64,000 bases of DNA from Actinomadura barringtoniae (lineage in GTDB: Bacteria; Actinomycetota; Actinomycetes; Streptosporangiales; Streptosporangiaceae): the NCBI RefSeq assembly GCF_017573505.1, contig NZ_JAGEOJ010000009.1, positions 186,001 through 250,000 of the forward strand, read 5' to 3'. This document shows positions 1-7,583 of this stretch, in pieces. How positions within the stretch are numbered: position 1 is the stretch's first letter; each line of letters opens with the position of its first letter. A model generated the notes under the pieces. It searched no databases. It had not been told where the DNA came from and was given only the letters and a program-made list of their open reading frames with translations. Both the position numbers and the translations under genes were made by a program.

Positions 1-396
1 CTGGACCTGCTGCGCTGGCACGGCGCCGAGGAGGTCGAGCACCGGTCGGTGGTGTTCGACGTCTACCAGCAGATGGGCGGCCGTTACCCGCTGCGCGTCG
101 CCGCCTGGGTGGTGTCGCTGTTCTTCCTCTACTGGGCGCTGATCGGCGGCACGCTCTACCTGCTGAAGCAGGACCCGACGATCAAGAAGAAGGTGACGCT
201 CCCCCGCGTCTACCGCTCCTACCGCAAGTCGGTCCGCAGGGGCCACATCCCGGGGATCTTCAAGCTGCTGCTCGGCGAGGCGCCGATCTACCTCAAGCGC
301 TCGCACCACCCCTCGCAGGTCTGCTCCACGCCCCAGGCGCTGGACTACCTGCTGACGTCGCCCGCCGCCAAGGCAGGCGGGTACGACCCGTACTAG
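1..396 (+). CDS. Metal-dependent hydrolase family protein, C-terminal part
   Basis: The reading frame is open from the first base, so the 5' end lies outside the window and about 131 residues are seen. The opening stretch, WHGAEEVEHRSVVFDVY, is typical of the COG3687/PF10118 predicted metal-dependent hydrolases, in which the His and Glu residues probably bind metal. A hydrophobic segment (RVAAWVVSLFFLYWALIGG) follows and suggests membrane association. The rest is basic, with no further motif I recognise. The frame ends in TAG just before a hairpin terminator, so this is the last gene of its unit. The family has no firmly known substrate; the assignment rests on the HGAEEVEH block. Confidence 0.75.
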   Translation: MDLLRWHGAEEVEHRSVVFDVYQQMGGRYPLRVAAWVVSLFFLYWALIGGTLYLLKQDPTIKKKVTLPRVYRSYRKSVRRGHIPGIFKLLLGEAPIYLKRSHHPSQVCSTPQALDYLLTSPAAKAGGYDPY

Positions 397-418
397 ACCA
401 TCGGCACCATCACCAGCG

Positions 419-451
419 ACCCGGCCGGCGCCGCAAGGGGCCCGGCCGGGT
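419..451 (+). terminator. Rho-independent-type terminator after the first gene
   Basis: ACCCGGCC (419-426) pairs with GGCCGGGT (444-451), leaving a 17-base loop. The T-containing tail TTCTCGCTTT starts at 451. It lies 22 bases after the TAG stop codon. Confidence 0.6.
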
Positions 452-496
452 TCTCGCTTTCACGGCATGACGTGGTGCGGCTCACGCCTCGATTAC

Positions 497-526
497 TTGA
501 CCGAGGTTCACATCAGCGGTTAATTA
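497..526 (+). promoter_or_regulatory. Promoter with leaderless start for the M24 gene
   Basis: TTGACC (497-502) is followed by an 18-base spacer and TAATTA (521-526). The in-frame GTG at 532 begins six bases after this -10 element, where transcription should start. This arrangement predicts a leaderless mRNA. A longer reading frame back to 472 would place the promoter inside the gene. Confidence 0.5.
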
Positions 527-531
527 ACGAT

Positions 532-1377
532 GTGTCCAATAATGTGGCGCTCGCCCGCACCGACAACGCCGCGGAGCTCGAGCGATTCCGTGAGATCCAG
601 CGCCTGTGCTACCAGTGCGCCGACGAGGTGGCAGCCACGCTCGAGCCGGGCGTGACCGAACGCCAGGTGTGCAAGACCATGCGCCACTGGCTGCGCGACC
701 ACGGCGTGGACGACTGGCTGCACACCCCGTTCGCCTGGTTCGGCGACCGCACCGCCTTCCGCGGCTTCAAGGTCCCGACGCAGTTCCTGCCGAGCGCCAC
801 GCGCCTGGAGGAGGGGATGCCCTACATCCTCGACATGGCGCCGGTGAAGCAGGGCTTCTCCGCCGACATCGGCTACGGCGGCGTGCTGGGCGAGAACCGC
901 ATCTGGGACCAGCTCGACGCCGACCTCGCCGCGTACCGCACGCTGATCCTGGACCTGGTCAGGCAGCGCCGCACGTTCGCCGACATCTACGCCGAGGTCG
1001 ACGCGCTGATCGACCGGCAGGGCTACGACAACCGGCACCGCAAGTACCCCGGGCGCGTCATCGGGCACCAGGTCGGCATCATCGGCGGCATGCTGCCCAA
1101 GGGCGTCGGCTTCCCGTTCGGCGTCCGCTTCCTGCAGACGATCGGGCGCGAGCTGGTCAAGGAGCGGATGGAGGGGCGTTCCCCGCTCTGGAACGGCGCC
1201 AAGCAGTCCCAGCACCCGCCGACACCCGGCCTGTGGGCCGTCGAGCCGCACATCGGCTTCCGCGACGTGGGCGTGAAGTTCGAGGAGTTGCTCGTCGTGA
1301 CCGAGGACGACGCGTTCTGGCTCGACGACGACCTGCCGCACGTTCACCGCTGGGCCGCACGGAAGGCGACCGCGTGA
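532..1377 (+). CDS. M24-family metallopeptidase (Xaa-Pro aminopeptidase-like)
   Basis: Predicted cytoplasmic metallopeptidase with the creatinase/aminopeptidase fold, probably cleaving X-Pro or other small peptides; the true substrate is not readable from sequence. The five-ligand metal site can be traced: Asp in LDMAP, Asp in SADIGYGG, His in VIGHQVG, Glu in WAVEPHIGF and Glu in VKFEELLVV. The length of 281 residues fits a one-domain M24 protein without the N-terminal creatinase domain. The frame is open back to a GTG at 472. I chose GTG 532 because a good promoter sits just before it and no Shine-Dalgarno supports the earlier start. Its TGA overlaps the GTG of the next gene, so the two are translationally coupled. 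Confidence 0.8.
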   Translation: MSNNVALARTDNAAELERFREIQRLCYQCADEVAATLEPGVTERQVCKTMRHWLRDHGVDDWLHTPFAWFGDRTAFRGFKVPTQFLPSATRLEEGMPYILDMAPVKQGFSADIGYGGVLGENRIWDQLDADLAAYRTLILDLVRQRRTFADIYAEVDALIDRQGYDNRHRKYPGRVIGHQVGIIGGMLPKGVGFPFGVRFLQTIGRELVKERMEGRSPLWNGAKQSQHPPTPGLWAVEPHIGFRDVGVKFEELLVVTEDDAFWLDDDLPHVHRWAARKATA

Positions 1378-3137
1378 CCACCACTTCCAAGACCACCCGG
1401 CACGTTCGCGGGGACGGGGTCGACCTGGCCGTCTACGAGCAGGGCGACCGGTCCCGGCCGACCGTGCTGCTCATGCACGGGTACCCCGACACGCACGCGG
1501 TCTGGGACGAGGTGGCCGAACGGCTGGCCGCGCGCTACCACGTGGTCCGCTACGACGTACGGGGCGCGGGCGCGTCCTCGCGGCCGTTCGGGCGCAAGAA
1601 CTACGCCTTCGACTACCTGATGTCGGACATGCGGGCCGTGCTGGACGCGACCAGCCCGGACGGGCCGGTGCACCTGGTCGGGCACGACTGGGGGTCCATC
1701 CAGTCGTGGGAGGCCGCGTGCACCATGCCGGAGCGGTTCCGGTCGTTCACCTCGATGTCCGGGCCGTGCCTGGACCACGTGGGGCACTGGCTGCGCGGCA
1801 AGCTCAGCCGCCCGACGCCGCGCAACCTCAGGCAGGCCGCCGGGCAGAGCGCCCGCTCCTGGTACATCTACTTCTTCCAGACGCCCGTCGTCCCCGAGGT
1901 GATGTGGCGGACCGGCCTGTCCACGTCGTTCTCGCGGTCCCTGGAGATCGGTGAGGGCATCGAGCCGCGCGAGGGCCACCCGGCGCGGACCCTGGCGCGC
2001 GACGGCGCGGCCGGGGTCGGGCTCTACCGGGCCAACATGGTCCAGCGGCTGCGCAGGCCGCGCGACCGGCGCACCGACGTGCCGACCCAGGTCATCGTCC
2101 CGACCAAGGACCTGTTCGTCTCGCCGCATCTGGTCGGCGGGCTGCAGGAGCGGGTGCCCAACCTGTCGCTGCGGACCATCGCGTCCGGGCACTGGGTGCC
2201 GCGCAGCCACCCCGAGGTCCTCGCGCGCTGGATCAACGAGCACATCACCGCGGTCGAGGGCGGCGCGCTCACCACGACCGAGGAACGGGCGCTGCGGCGC
2301 GCGAAGGTGTCCCGCGACCGCCGCCCGTTCGACGGCTCGCTGGTCGTGGTGACGGGCGCGGGCAGCGGCATCGGCCGGGCCACGTCGCTGGCGTTCGCCG
2401 AACTGGGCGCCGAGGTGGTCGCCGCCGACCTGGACCTGGAGTCGGCGCAGCGCACCGCCGAGCTCGCCGGGCTCCTCGGGCCGCACGGGCACGCCTTCGG
2501 AGTGGACGTGTCGGACCCGACCGCGATGGAGGACTTCGCCAAGTCGGTGCTGCACGGCCACGGCGTCCCCGAGGTCGTGGTCAACAACGCCGGGATCGGC
2601 ATGGCCGGCTCGTTCCTGGACCACTCGGTGGAGGACTGGGAGAAGGTCCTGGACGTCAACCTGTGGGGCGTGATCCACGGCTCGCGTCTGTTCGCCGCGC
2701 AGATGGTCGAGCAGGGCCAGGGCGGGCACATCGTCAACACCGCCTCGGCGGCGGCGTTCACGCCGTCCCGCACGCTGCCCGCGTACGCGACGAGCAAGGC
2801 GGCCGTGCTGATGCTGTCGGAGTGCCTGCGCGCCGAGCTCGCGGGCAAGGGCATCGGGGTCAGCGCGATCTGCCCCGGGATCGTCAACACCAACATCACC
2901 AAGACGTCCCGGTTCGTGGGGCAGAGCGCCGAGGAGCAGGCCAAGAGCCAGGGCCGCGCGGCCCGCGCCTACGCGATGCGCAACTTCGGGCCCGAGGGCG
3001 TCGCCAAGCAGATCGTCGCCGCCGTCCGCAAGGACCGGGCCGTCGTTCCCGTCACGCCCGAGGCGCGGCTCAGTTACCTCACCAGCCGGGTGTCGCCGCG
3101 CGTGATGCGGCTGCTGGCCCGCTTCGACGTCGGCTAA
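1374..3137 (+). CDS. ephD: Bifunctional alpha/beta hydrolase - short-chain dehydrogenase (EphD-like)
   Basis: The 587-residue protein is a two-domain fusion with the architecture and length of mycobacterial EphD. Residues 1-295 form an epoxide-hydrolase-type alpha/beta hydrolase, with the oxyanion motif HGYP near 35, a nucleophile elbow GHDWGS with Asp105 instead of Ser, and a C-terminal His in SGHW. Residues 310-587 form a classical SDR domain with TGAGSGIG for NAD(P), NNAG, and YATSK as the catalytic Tyr-Lys pair. It could open an epoxide and then oxidise or reduce the resulting alcohol, probably on a lipid. The start is the GTG overlapping the upstream stop (GTGA). The ortholog label is inference from fusion order and motifs. 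Confidence 0.8.
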   Translation: MTTTSKTTRHVRGDGVDLAVYEQGDRSRPTVLLMHGYPDTHAVWDEVAERLAARYHVVRYDVRGAGASSRPFGRKNYAFDYLMSDMRAVLDATSPDGPVHLVGHDWGSIQSWEAACTMPERFRSFTSMSGPCLDHVGHWLRGKLSRPTPRNLRQAAGQSARSWYIYFFQTPVVPEVMWRTGLSTSFSRSLEIGEGIEPREGHPARTLARDGAAGVGLYRANMVQRLRRPRDRRTDVPTQVIVPTKDLFVSPHLVGGLQERVPNLSLRTIASGHWVPRSHPEVLARWINEHITAVEGGALTTTEERALRRAKVSRDRRPFDGSLVVVTGAGSGIGRATSLAFAELGAEVVAADLDLESAQRTAELAGLLGPHGHAFGVDVSDPTAMEDFAKSVLHGHGVPEVVVNNAGIGMAGSFLDHSVEDWEKVLDVNLWGVIHGSRLFAAQMVEQGQGGHIVNTASAAAFTPSRTLPAYATSKAAVLMLSECLRAELAGKGIGVSAICPGIVNTNITKTSRFVGQSAEEQAKSQGRAARAYAMRNFGPEGVAKQIVAAVRKDRAVVPVTPEARLSYLTSRVSPRVMRLLARFDVG

Positions 3138-3144
3138 GGGCCGG

Positions 3145-4323
3145 TCAGACCTCTTCGGTGAGGTTGAGCCCGCTCTCGGGCTCGAACAGCAGGATGTCGG
3201 CCGGGTCGAAGTCCAGCTCGACGCTCTCTCCCTCGCGTGCCCGGGAGCGGGCGTCGAGCCGGGCGACCAGCTGCACCCGGCCGTGGTCGACGTTGCCCTG
3301 GTAGGCCTCGGCCAGGTGCTCGGAGTCGATCGCGCCGGCCCGTCCCAGGTCGACGTAGGCGAACTTCTCGGCGCCGAGCGACTCCAGGATCTCCACCTCC
3401 CCGCTGAACGTGCAGTCGCGTCCGTCGGGGTTGCCGCTCGCGGTTTCGAGGCTCGCGTCACCGAAGGCCTCCGGGCGGATGCCCATGATGACCTGCCTGG
3501 GCGCGTCATGGCGCTCCAGGGCGCTCCGGACGCGGTCGGACAGGGGAATCCTGCCGATCACCGTCTCCAGGCCGTCTCCGGTGATCTCAGCGGGCAGGAA
3601 GTTCATGCCGGGAGAGCCGATGAAGCCCGCGACGAACAGGTTGTGCGGGTGCTCGTAGAGCTCCTCGGGCGAGCCGACCTGCTGCACGACGCCCTTGCGC
3701 ATCAGCACGATCCGGTCCCCGAGCGTCATCGCCTCGGTCTGGTCGTGGGTGACGTAGACGGTCGTGGTGCCGAGGTCGTTCTGCAGCCGCGAGATCATCG
3801 TGCGCATCTGGACGCGCAGCTTGGCGTCCAGGTTGGACAGCGGCTCGTCCATCAGGAACGCCTTGGGCTCGCGCACGATCGCGCGGCCCATCGCCACCCG
3901 CTGGCGCTGGCCGCCCGACAGGTTGGCGGGCTTGCGGTCCAGCAGCGGCTCGATGTCCAGGATCCGCGCGGCCTTCTCGATCTTGGCGTTGGCCTCGGCC
4001 TTGTCGACCTTGGCGAGGCGCAGCGGGAAGCCGATGTTGTCGCGGACGCTCATGTGCGGGTAGAGCGCGTACGACTGGAACACCATCGCGATGTCGCGGT
4101 CGCGCGGCGCCTGGTCGTTCACCCGCTCGCCGCCGATCAGCAGGTCGCCCTCGCTGATGTCCTCCAGCCCGGCGATCATGTTGAGCGTGGTCGACTTGCC
4201 GCACCCCGAGGGCCCGACCAGGATGATGAACTCCTTGTCGGCGATCTTGAGGTTCAGGTCGTCGACCGCGACGGTCCCGTCCGGGTAGCGCTTGGTCACC
4301 CCGGCCAGCTCGATCTCAGCCAT
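3145..4323 (-). CDS. sugC: Sugar ABC transporter ATP-binding protein (SugC/MsmK type)
   Basis: This is the ATPase of a carbohydrate importer, energising the two permeases encoded upstream. Visible motifs are Walker A GPSGCGKST (about residues 39-47), signature LSGGQRQRV, Walker B with FLMDEPLSNLD, and a switch His in VYVTHDQTEAMTLGD. The C-terminal 140 residues form the TOBE/MalK-type regulatory region; 392 residues is normal for the UgpC/MsmK/SugC group. It starts six bases after the sugB stop, in the order lpqY-sugA-sugB-sugC known for the mycobacterial trehalose importer. It converges on the ephD-like gene with seven bases between stops. Confidence 0.88.
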   Translation of the reverse strand: MAEIELAGVTKRYPDGTVAVDDLNLKIADKEFIILVGPSGCGKSTTLNMIAGLEDISEGDLLIGGERVNDQAPRDRDIAMVFQSYALYPHMSVRDNIGFPLRLAKVDKAEANAKIEKAARILDIEPLLDRKPANLSGGQRQRVAMGRAIVREPKAFLMDEPLSNLDAKLRVQMRTMISRLQNDLGTTTVYVTHDQTEAMTLGDRIVLMRKGVVQQVGSPEELYEHPHNLFVAGFIGSPGMNFLPAEITGDGLETVIGRIPLSDRVRSALERHDAPRQVIMGIRPEAFGDASLETASGNPDGRDCTFSGEVEILESLGAEKFAYVDLGRAGAIDSEHLAEAYQGNVDHGRVQLVARLDARSRAREGESVELDFDPADILLFEPESGLNLTEEV

Positions 4324-4329
4324 GGTCGC

Positions 4330-5160
4330 TCATCCCTTCACCGCGCCCGAGGTCAGGCCGGCCACGATCCGGCGTTGGAAGAACAGCACGAACAGCACGA
4401 TCGGGATCGTGATGACGATGGCGGCGGCCGCGATCGAGCCCGTCGGGTCCTCGAACTGCGAGCTGCCGGTGAAGAACGAGATCGTCGCCGGCGCGGTCCG
4501 GGCCGCGCTGGAGGAGGTCAGCGAGATCGAGAACAGGAAGTCGTTCCAGCAGACGATGAACGCCAGGATCGCGGTGGTGACCACGCCGGGCGCCGCCAGC
4601 GGCGCGATGACCATCCGGAACGCCTGGAACGGCGTGGCGCCGTCCATCTTCGCGGCCTTCTCCAGGTCCCACGGGATCTCCCTGAAGAACGTCGAGAGCG
4701 TGTAGATCGTGAGCGGCAGCGCGAAGGTGATGTACGGCAGGATCAGGCCCGGCCAGGTGTTGAACAGCCCGAGCTGCCGCTCGATCTGGAACAGCGGCGT
4801 GACCAGCGAGATCTGCGGGAACATCGCGATCAGCAGCGACATGCCGAGGACCGCGGGCTTGCCCGGGAAGTCCAGCCGGGCGACCGCGTAGGCGGCCATC
4901 GTGCCGATCACGATCGCGATCACCGTGGAGATCAGGCCGATGCCGATCGAGTTGATGAGGCCGCGCGTGAAGTCGTCGTTCTTGAAGATGCCCTTGTAGT
5001 TGTCGAAGGTCCACTTGGTGGGCCAGAACGTCTTCTCGGTGATGGTGCCCGGGTCCTTGAACGACAGCGAGGCGATCCACACCACCGGGATCAGCGCGTA
5101 CAGCAGCACGAGCAGGTTGATCAGGCTCCATTTGGCCATCCGGCCGCCGGTCCGCTCCAT
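4330..5160 (-). CDS. sugB: Carbohydrate ABC transporter permease (SugB/MalG type)
   Basis: This 276-residue inner-membrane permease has about six transmembrane segments and a MalG-type EAA loop (EKAAKMDGATPFQAF), which contacts the ATPase. The C-terminus (LTSGAVKG) is characteristic of MalG-like subunits. The ATG overlaps the TGA of the sugA gene (ATGA). A second in-frame ATG (MAKWSL) seven codons later is an alternative start. It should form the translocation channel as a heterodimer with the SugA-like protein. Confidence 0.85.
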   Translation of the reverse strand: MERTGGRMAKWSLINLLVLLYALIPVVWIASLSFKDPGTITEKTFWPTKWTFDNYKGIFKNDDFTRGLINSIGIGLISTVIAIVIGTMAAYAVARLDFPGKPAVLGMSLLIAMFPQISLVTPLFQIERQLGLFNTWPGLILPYITFALPLTIYTLSTFFREIPWDLEKAAKMDGATPFQAFRMVIAPLAAPGVVTTAILAFIVCWNDFLFSISLTSSSAARTAPATISFFTGSSQFEDPTGSIAAAAIVITIPIVLFVLFFQRRIVAGLTSGAVKG

Positions 5161-6104
5161 CAGCGCTTCCCTCCCCCGTCCTGGCCGGGCGCCGAGGTGC
5201 CGAAGCCCTTGATGAAGATGAACGCGATGAGCGCGACGGTCAGGAAGATCAGCACCGACATCGTCGAGCCGATGCCGAGGTTCAGCCCGCCGATCAGGTT
5301 GTGGTAGGCGATGACCGACACCGACGAGGTGTTCTGCGCGCCGTTGGTCAGCACGTAGATGTTGTCGAAGATGCGGAACGCGTCCAGCATGCGGAACAGC
5401 AGCGCCGCGAGGATCGCCGGCTTCATCAGCGGCAGCGTCACCATCCGGAACCGCTGCCAGCCGCTCGCGCCGTCCATCGAGGCGGCCTTCAGCGCGTCCT
5501 CGGGCACCAGCGCGAGCCCGGCCATGAGCAGCAGCGCCATGAACGGCGTGGTCTTCCAGATCTCGGCCAGGATGATGATCCAGATCGACGGCCAGTGCTC
5601 GGTGAGCGGCGCGGAGCCGGTCGGCATCAGCCCGGCCAGCCAGCCGCCGCCGGTGTCGGGCGTCCAGGCGTACTTCCAGCCGTAGGCCGCCGCCACGGTG
5701 ACGATGCCGTACGGGATCAGCACGACCGTGCGGATCAGGCCCTTGGCGAAGAGGGTCCGGTACATCACCATCGCGATCGCCATGCCGAGCACCAGCTCGA
5801 CGGCGACGCTGACGACGGTGACGAACGCGGTGACCCAGAACGCCTCCCACCAGAAGCCGCTGGTCAGGACCGTTCCATAGTTGCCGAAGCCGATCCAGGC
5901 CCGCTTGTCGGGGAAGCGCAGGTCATAGCGCTGCAGCGACAGCATGACCGAGTAGATGATCGGCCAGCCCGCGACCAGCACCATGACCAGCGCGGCCGGT
6001 GCGCACAGCCACAGGCCGAGCCTGCGCTCGGACCGCTTGCCGTCGCTGATCGGCTTCTTGGTCTTGGCCGGTGTGGTTCCCGTCGAGACGTCCGCCGAGG
6101 TCAT
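5160..6104 (-). CDS. sugA: Carbohydrate ABC transporter permease (SugA/MalF type)
   Basis: This 314-residue MalF-type permease has about six membrane helices after a polar N-terminus. Its EAA loop is recognisable (LKAASMDGASGWQRF). The reading frame runs on upstream to 6200, but the extension is arginine-rich and unlike the family. I chose the ATG at 6104, which gives MTSADVSTG and has GGCGG upstream. It pairs with the SugB-like permease, whose start overlaps its stop. A 103-base gap separates it from the lpqY stop. Confidence 0.85.
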   Translation of the reverse strand: MTSADVSTGTTPAKTKKPISDGKRSERRLGLWLCAPAALVMVLVAGWPIIYSVMLSLQRYDLRFPDKRAWIGFGNYGTVLTSGFWWEAFWVTAFVTVVSVAVELVLGMAIAMVMYRTLFAKGLIRTVVLIPYGIVTVAAAYGWKYAWTPDTGGGWLAGLMPTGSAPLTEHWPSIWIIILAEIWKTTPFMALLLMAGLALVPEDALKAASMDGASGWQRFRMVTLPLMKPAILAALLFRMLDAFRIFDNIYVLTNGAQNTSSVSVIAYHNLIGGLNLGIGSTMSVLIFLTVALIAFIFIKGFGTSAPGQDGGGKR

Positions 6105-6207
6105 GGGGCCGCCTTGTCTGGACTGAGGAGGGAGGAACGACCGACGAGGGAAGACGAGGCGTCGGCGCCCCATGACCCGGAGCGGCGAAGCCGCGACCAT
6201 GAGCAGG

Positions 6208-7470
6208 TCACGGCAGCACCCCCTTGCTGTCGAGGGCGTCGGAGATCAGGCCGCGCAGCGTCTTCAGCGTGCTGGGCGGGTTGATCGAGGCGGGCGGCGA
6301 CAGCGTCACCGCCGTCACCGTGGAGACGTTCTGGTACGTGGGCGTCTTCGGCCTGGGAGCGGCGGTCTTCAGCGCGTCCAGGATCGTCTGCCGCATCGGG
6401 TAGGCCTCGGCCATCCCCTGCGCGTCGTAGACCGCCTCGATCGTGGGCGGCAGGCCGTCCTTGACCGCCGAGACGCGCTGGCTCTCGGGGTCGCGCAGGC
6501 ACAGCGCCGCCTGGAACGACTCGGCGGGATGCTTGGAGTAGTTGCTGACGGCGAAGTTGGAGCCGCCGAGCGGCGACCGGCCGGTGCCGTCGATGCCCGG
6601 GTAGGGCGCCCACTTGAAGTTCGGCAGCATCTTGGGTTTGTTGGCCGCCATCGAGGCGTACACGAACGGCCAGTTGATCTCGTACGCGCCGCGTCCCGAC
6701 TCGACCGCCAGCCGCGCGTCGTCCTCCTTGGTGTTGGACAGCGACGGGTCGGCGGCCTTGGAACGCGCGAAGTCGCGCATCGTCTGCAGCGCCTTCAGCG
6801 CGGGCGGGCCGAGGTCGACCTTCAGGCCGTCCGGGGTGAGGATCCGGCCGCCCGCCGACATCACCAGGCTGTTGAACCAGACGACCAGGCCCTCGTACTG
6901 CGCCCCGGTGACCTCGCCGTAGTGCGGCTTGCGCTCGGCCGCCAGCTTCGCCGACGCGGCCATCAGCCCGGCCCACGTGGCCGGCGGCTGCGTGATCAGG
7001 TCCGAGCGGTACCAGAGCAGCTGGACGTTGGTGTTGGACGGCGCTCCGTAGAGCCTGCCGTGCCAGATGGCGGTGTCCAGCGGCATCGCGAGCGTGCCCT
7101 GCCTGGCCTGCTGGGCGAACGCGCCGGTCCACTCACGGATCCAGCCCGCCTCGGCGAGCTCGGCGGTCCAGGTGACGTCCAGGCCGAGCACGTCCAGCTC
7201 GGAGTCGCCCGCCGCCAAGCGCCGGACCAGCTGCTCGCGCTGGTCGTCGGCGCCGCGCGGCAGCGTGTTCAGCACGATCCGGTAGCGCCCCTTCGCCTCC
7301 TGGTTACAGCGTTTGACGATGGAGGCGAGGTTCTGCTGCGGCGCGTTGTAGAGGTTCACCACCCGCGCACCCGAAGCATCGGAGCCGCAGCCCGCGACCC
7401 CCGCCAGCAGGACGGCGGCGGTGACGGCGGCGACAGGCCCGCGGGCACGCACGCGCACACGTCTCCGCAT
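6208..7470 (-). CDS. lpqY: LpqY-like sugar-binding lipoprotein, probably trehalose
   Basis: This 420-residue extracellular solute-binding protein has a lipoprotein signal: arginine-rich start, hydrophobic core and lipobox VAGC near residue 28. Several stretches match what I remember of mycobacterial LpqY, for example RCNQEAKGRYRI, LDVTWTAELAEAGW, LLWYRSDLI and GLVVWFNSLV. LpqY delivers trehalose to SugABC. Position ahead of sugA, sugB and sugC supports the same role. The ATG has a GGGGGGAG ribosome site. Trehalose as ligand is inferred from the family and from the nearby GH15 gene; another alpha-glucoside is possible. Confidence 0.82.
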   Translation of the reverse strand: MRRRVRVRARGPVAAVTAAVLLAGVAGCGSDASGARVVNLYNAPQQNLASIVKRCNQEAKGRYRIVLNTLPRGADDQREQLVRRLAAGDSELDVLGLDVTWTAELAEAGWIREWTGAFAQQARQGTLAMPLDTAIWHGRLYGAPSNTNVQLLWYRSDLITQPPATWAGLMAASAKLAAERKPHYGEVTGAQYEGLVVWFNSLVMSAGGRILTPDGLKVDLGPPALKALQTMRDFARSKAADPSLSNTKEDDARLAVESGRGAYEINWPFVYASMAANKPKMLPNFKWAPYPGIDGTGRSPLGGSNFAVSNYSKHPAESFQAALCLRDPESQRVSAVKDGLPPTIEAVYDAQGMAEAYPMRQTILDALKTAAPRPKTPTYQNVSTVTAVTLSPPASINPPSTLKTLRGLISDALDSKGVLP

Positions 7471-7494
7471 CCCCCGCTCCCCCCGTGAACGACT

Positions 7495-7583
7495 CCGGCA
7501 CGGCGTGCCGGATGATCACGACCTACCCGGACACCCGGCAGTGATCACCTATCGCTACCGATTCATTACTTTCGGTTTCTTTC
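7495..7583 (-). promoter_or_regulatory. lpqY-sugABC upstream region with several repeats
   Basis: The only gap ahead of lpqY (7471-7581) must hold its promoter unless it is read from the GH15 gene. A perfect inverted repeat CCGGCAC-N3-GTGCCGG lies at 7495-7511, 25 bases before the start codon. TGATCA occurs at 7513-7518 and 7542-7547, 29 bases apart. CTTTC is repeated with 10-base phasing at 7569 and 7579. One of these is probably a sugar-responsive operator; I cannot say which. Confidence 0.4.

Noticed and set aside
520..1347. Long open frame antisense to the M24 gene
   Set aside because: It is a typical GC-rich shadow frame with no domain motif, and the sense strand codes a recognisable enzyme.
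1344..3509. 721-residue open frame on the minus strand across the EphD-like gene
   Set aside because: Composition is Arg/Ala/Gly/Pro-rich without motifs and it runs through the ends of two real genes.
3283..5307. 674-residue plus-strand frame over the sugar transporter genes
   Set aside because: It is the antisense shadow of sugC and sugB with low-complexity Arg/Asp/Gln sequence.
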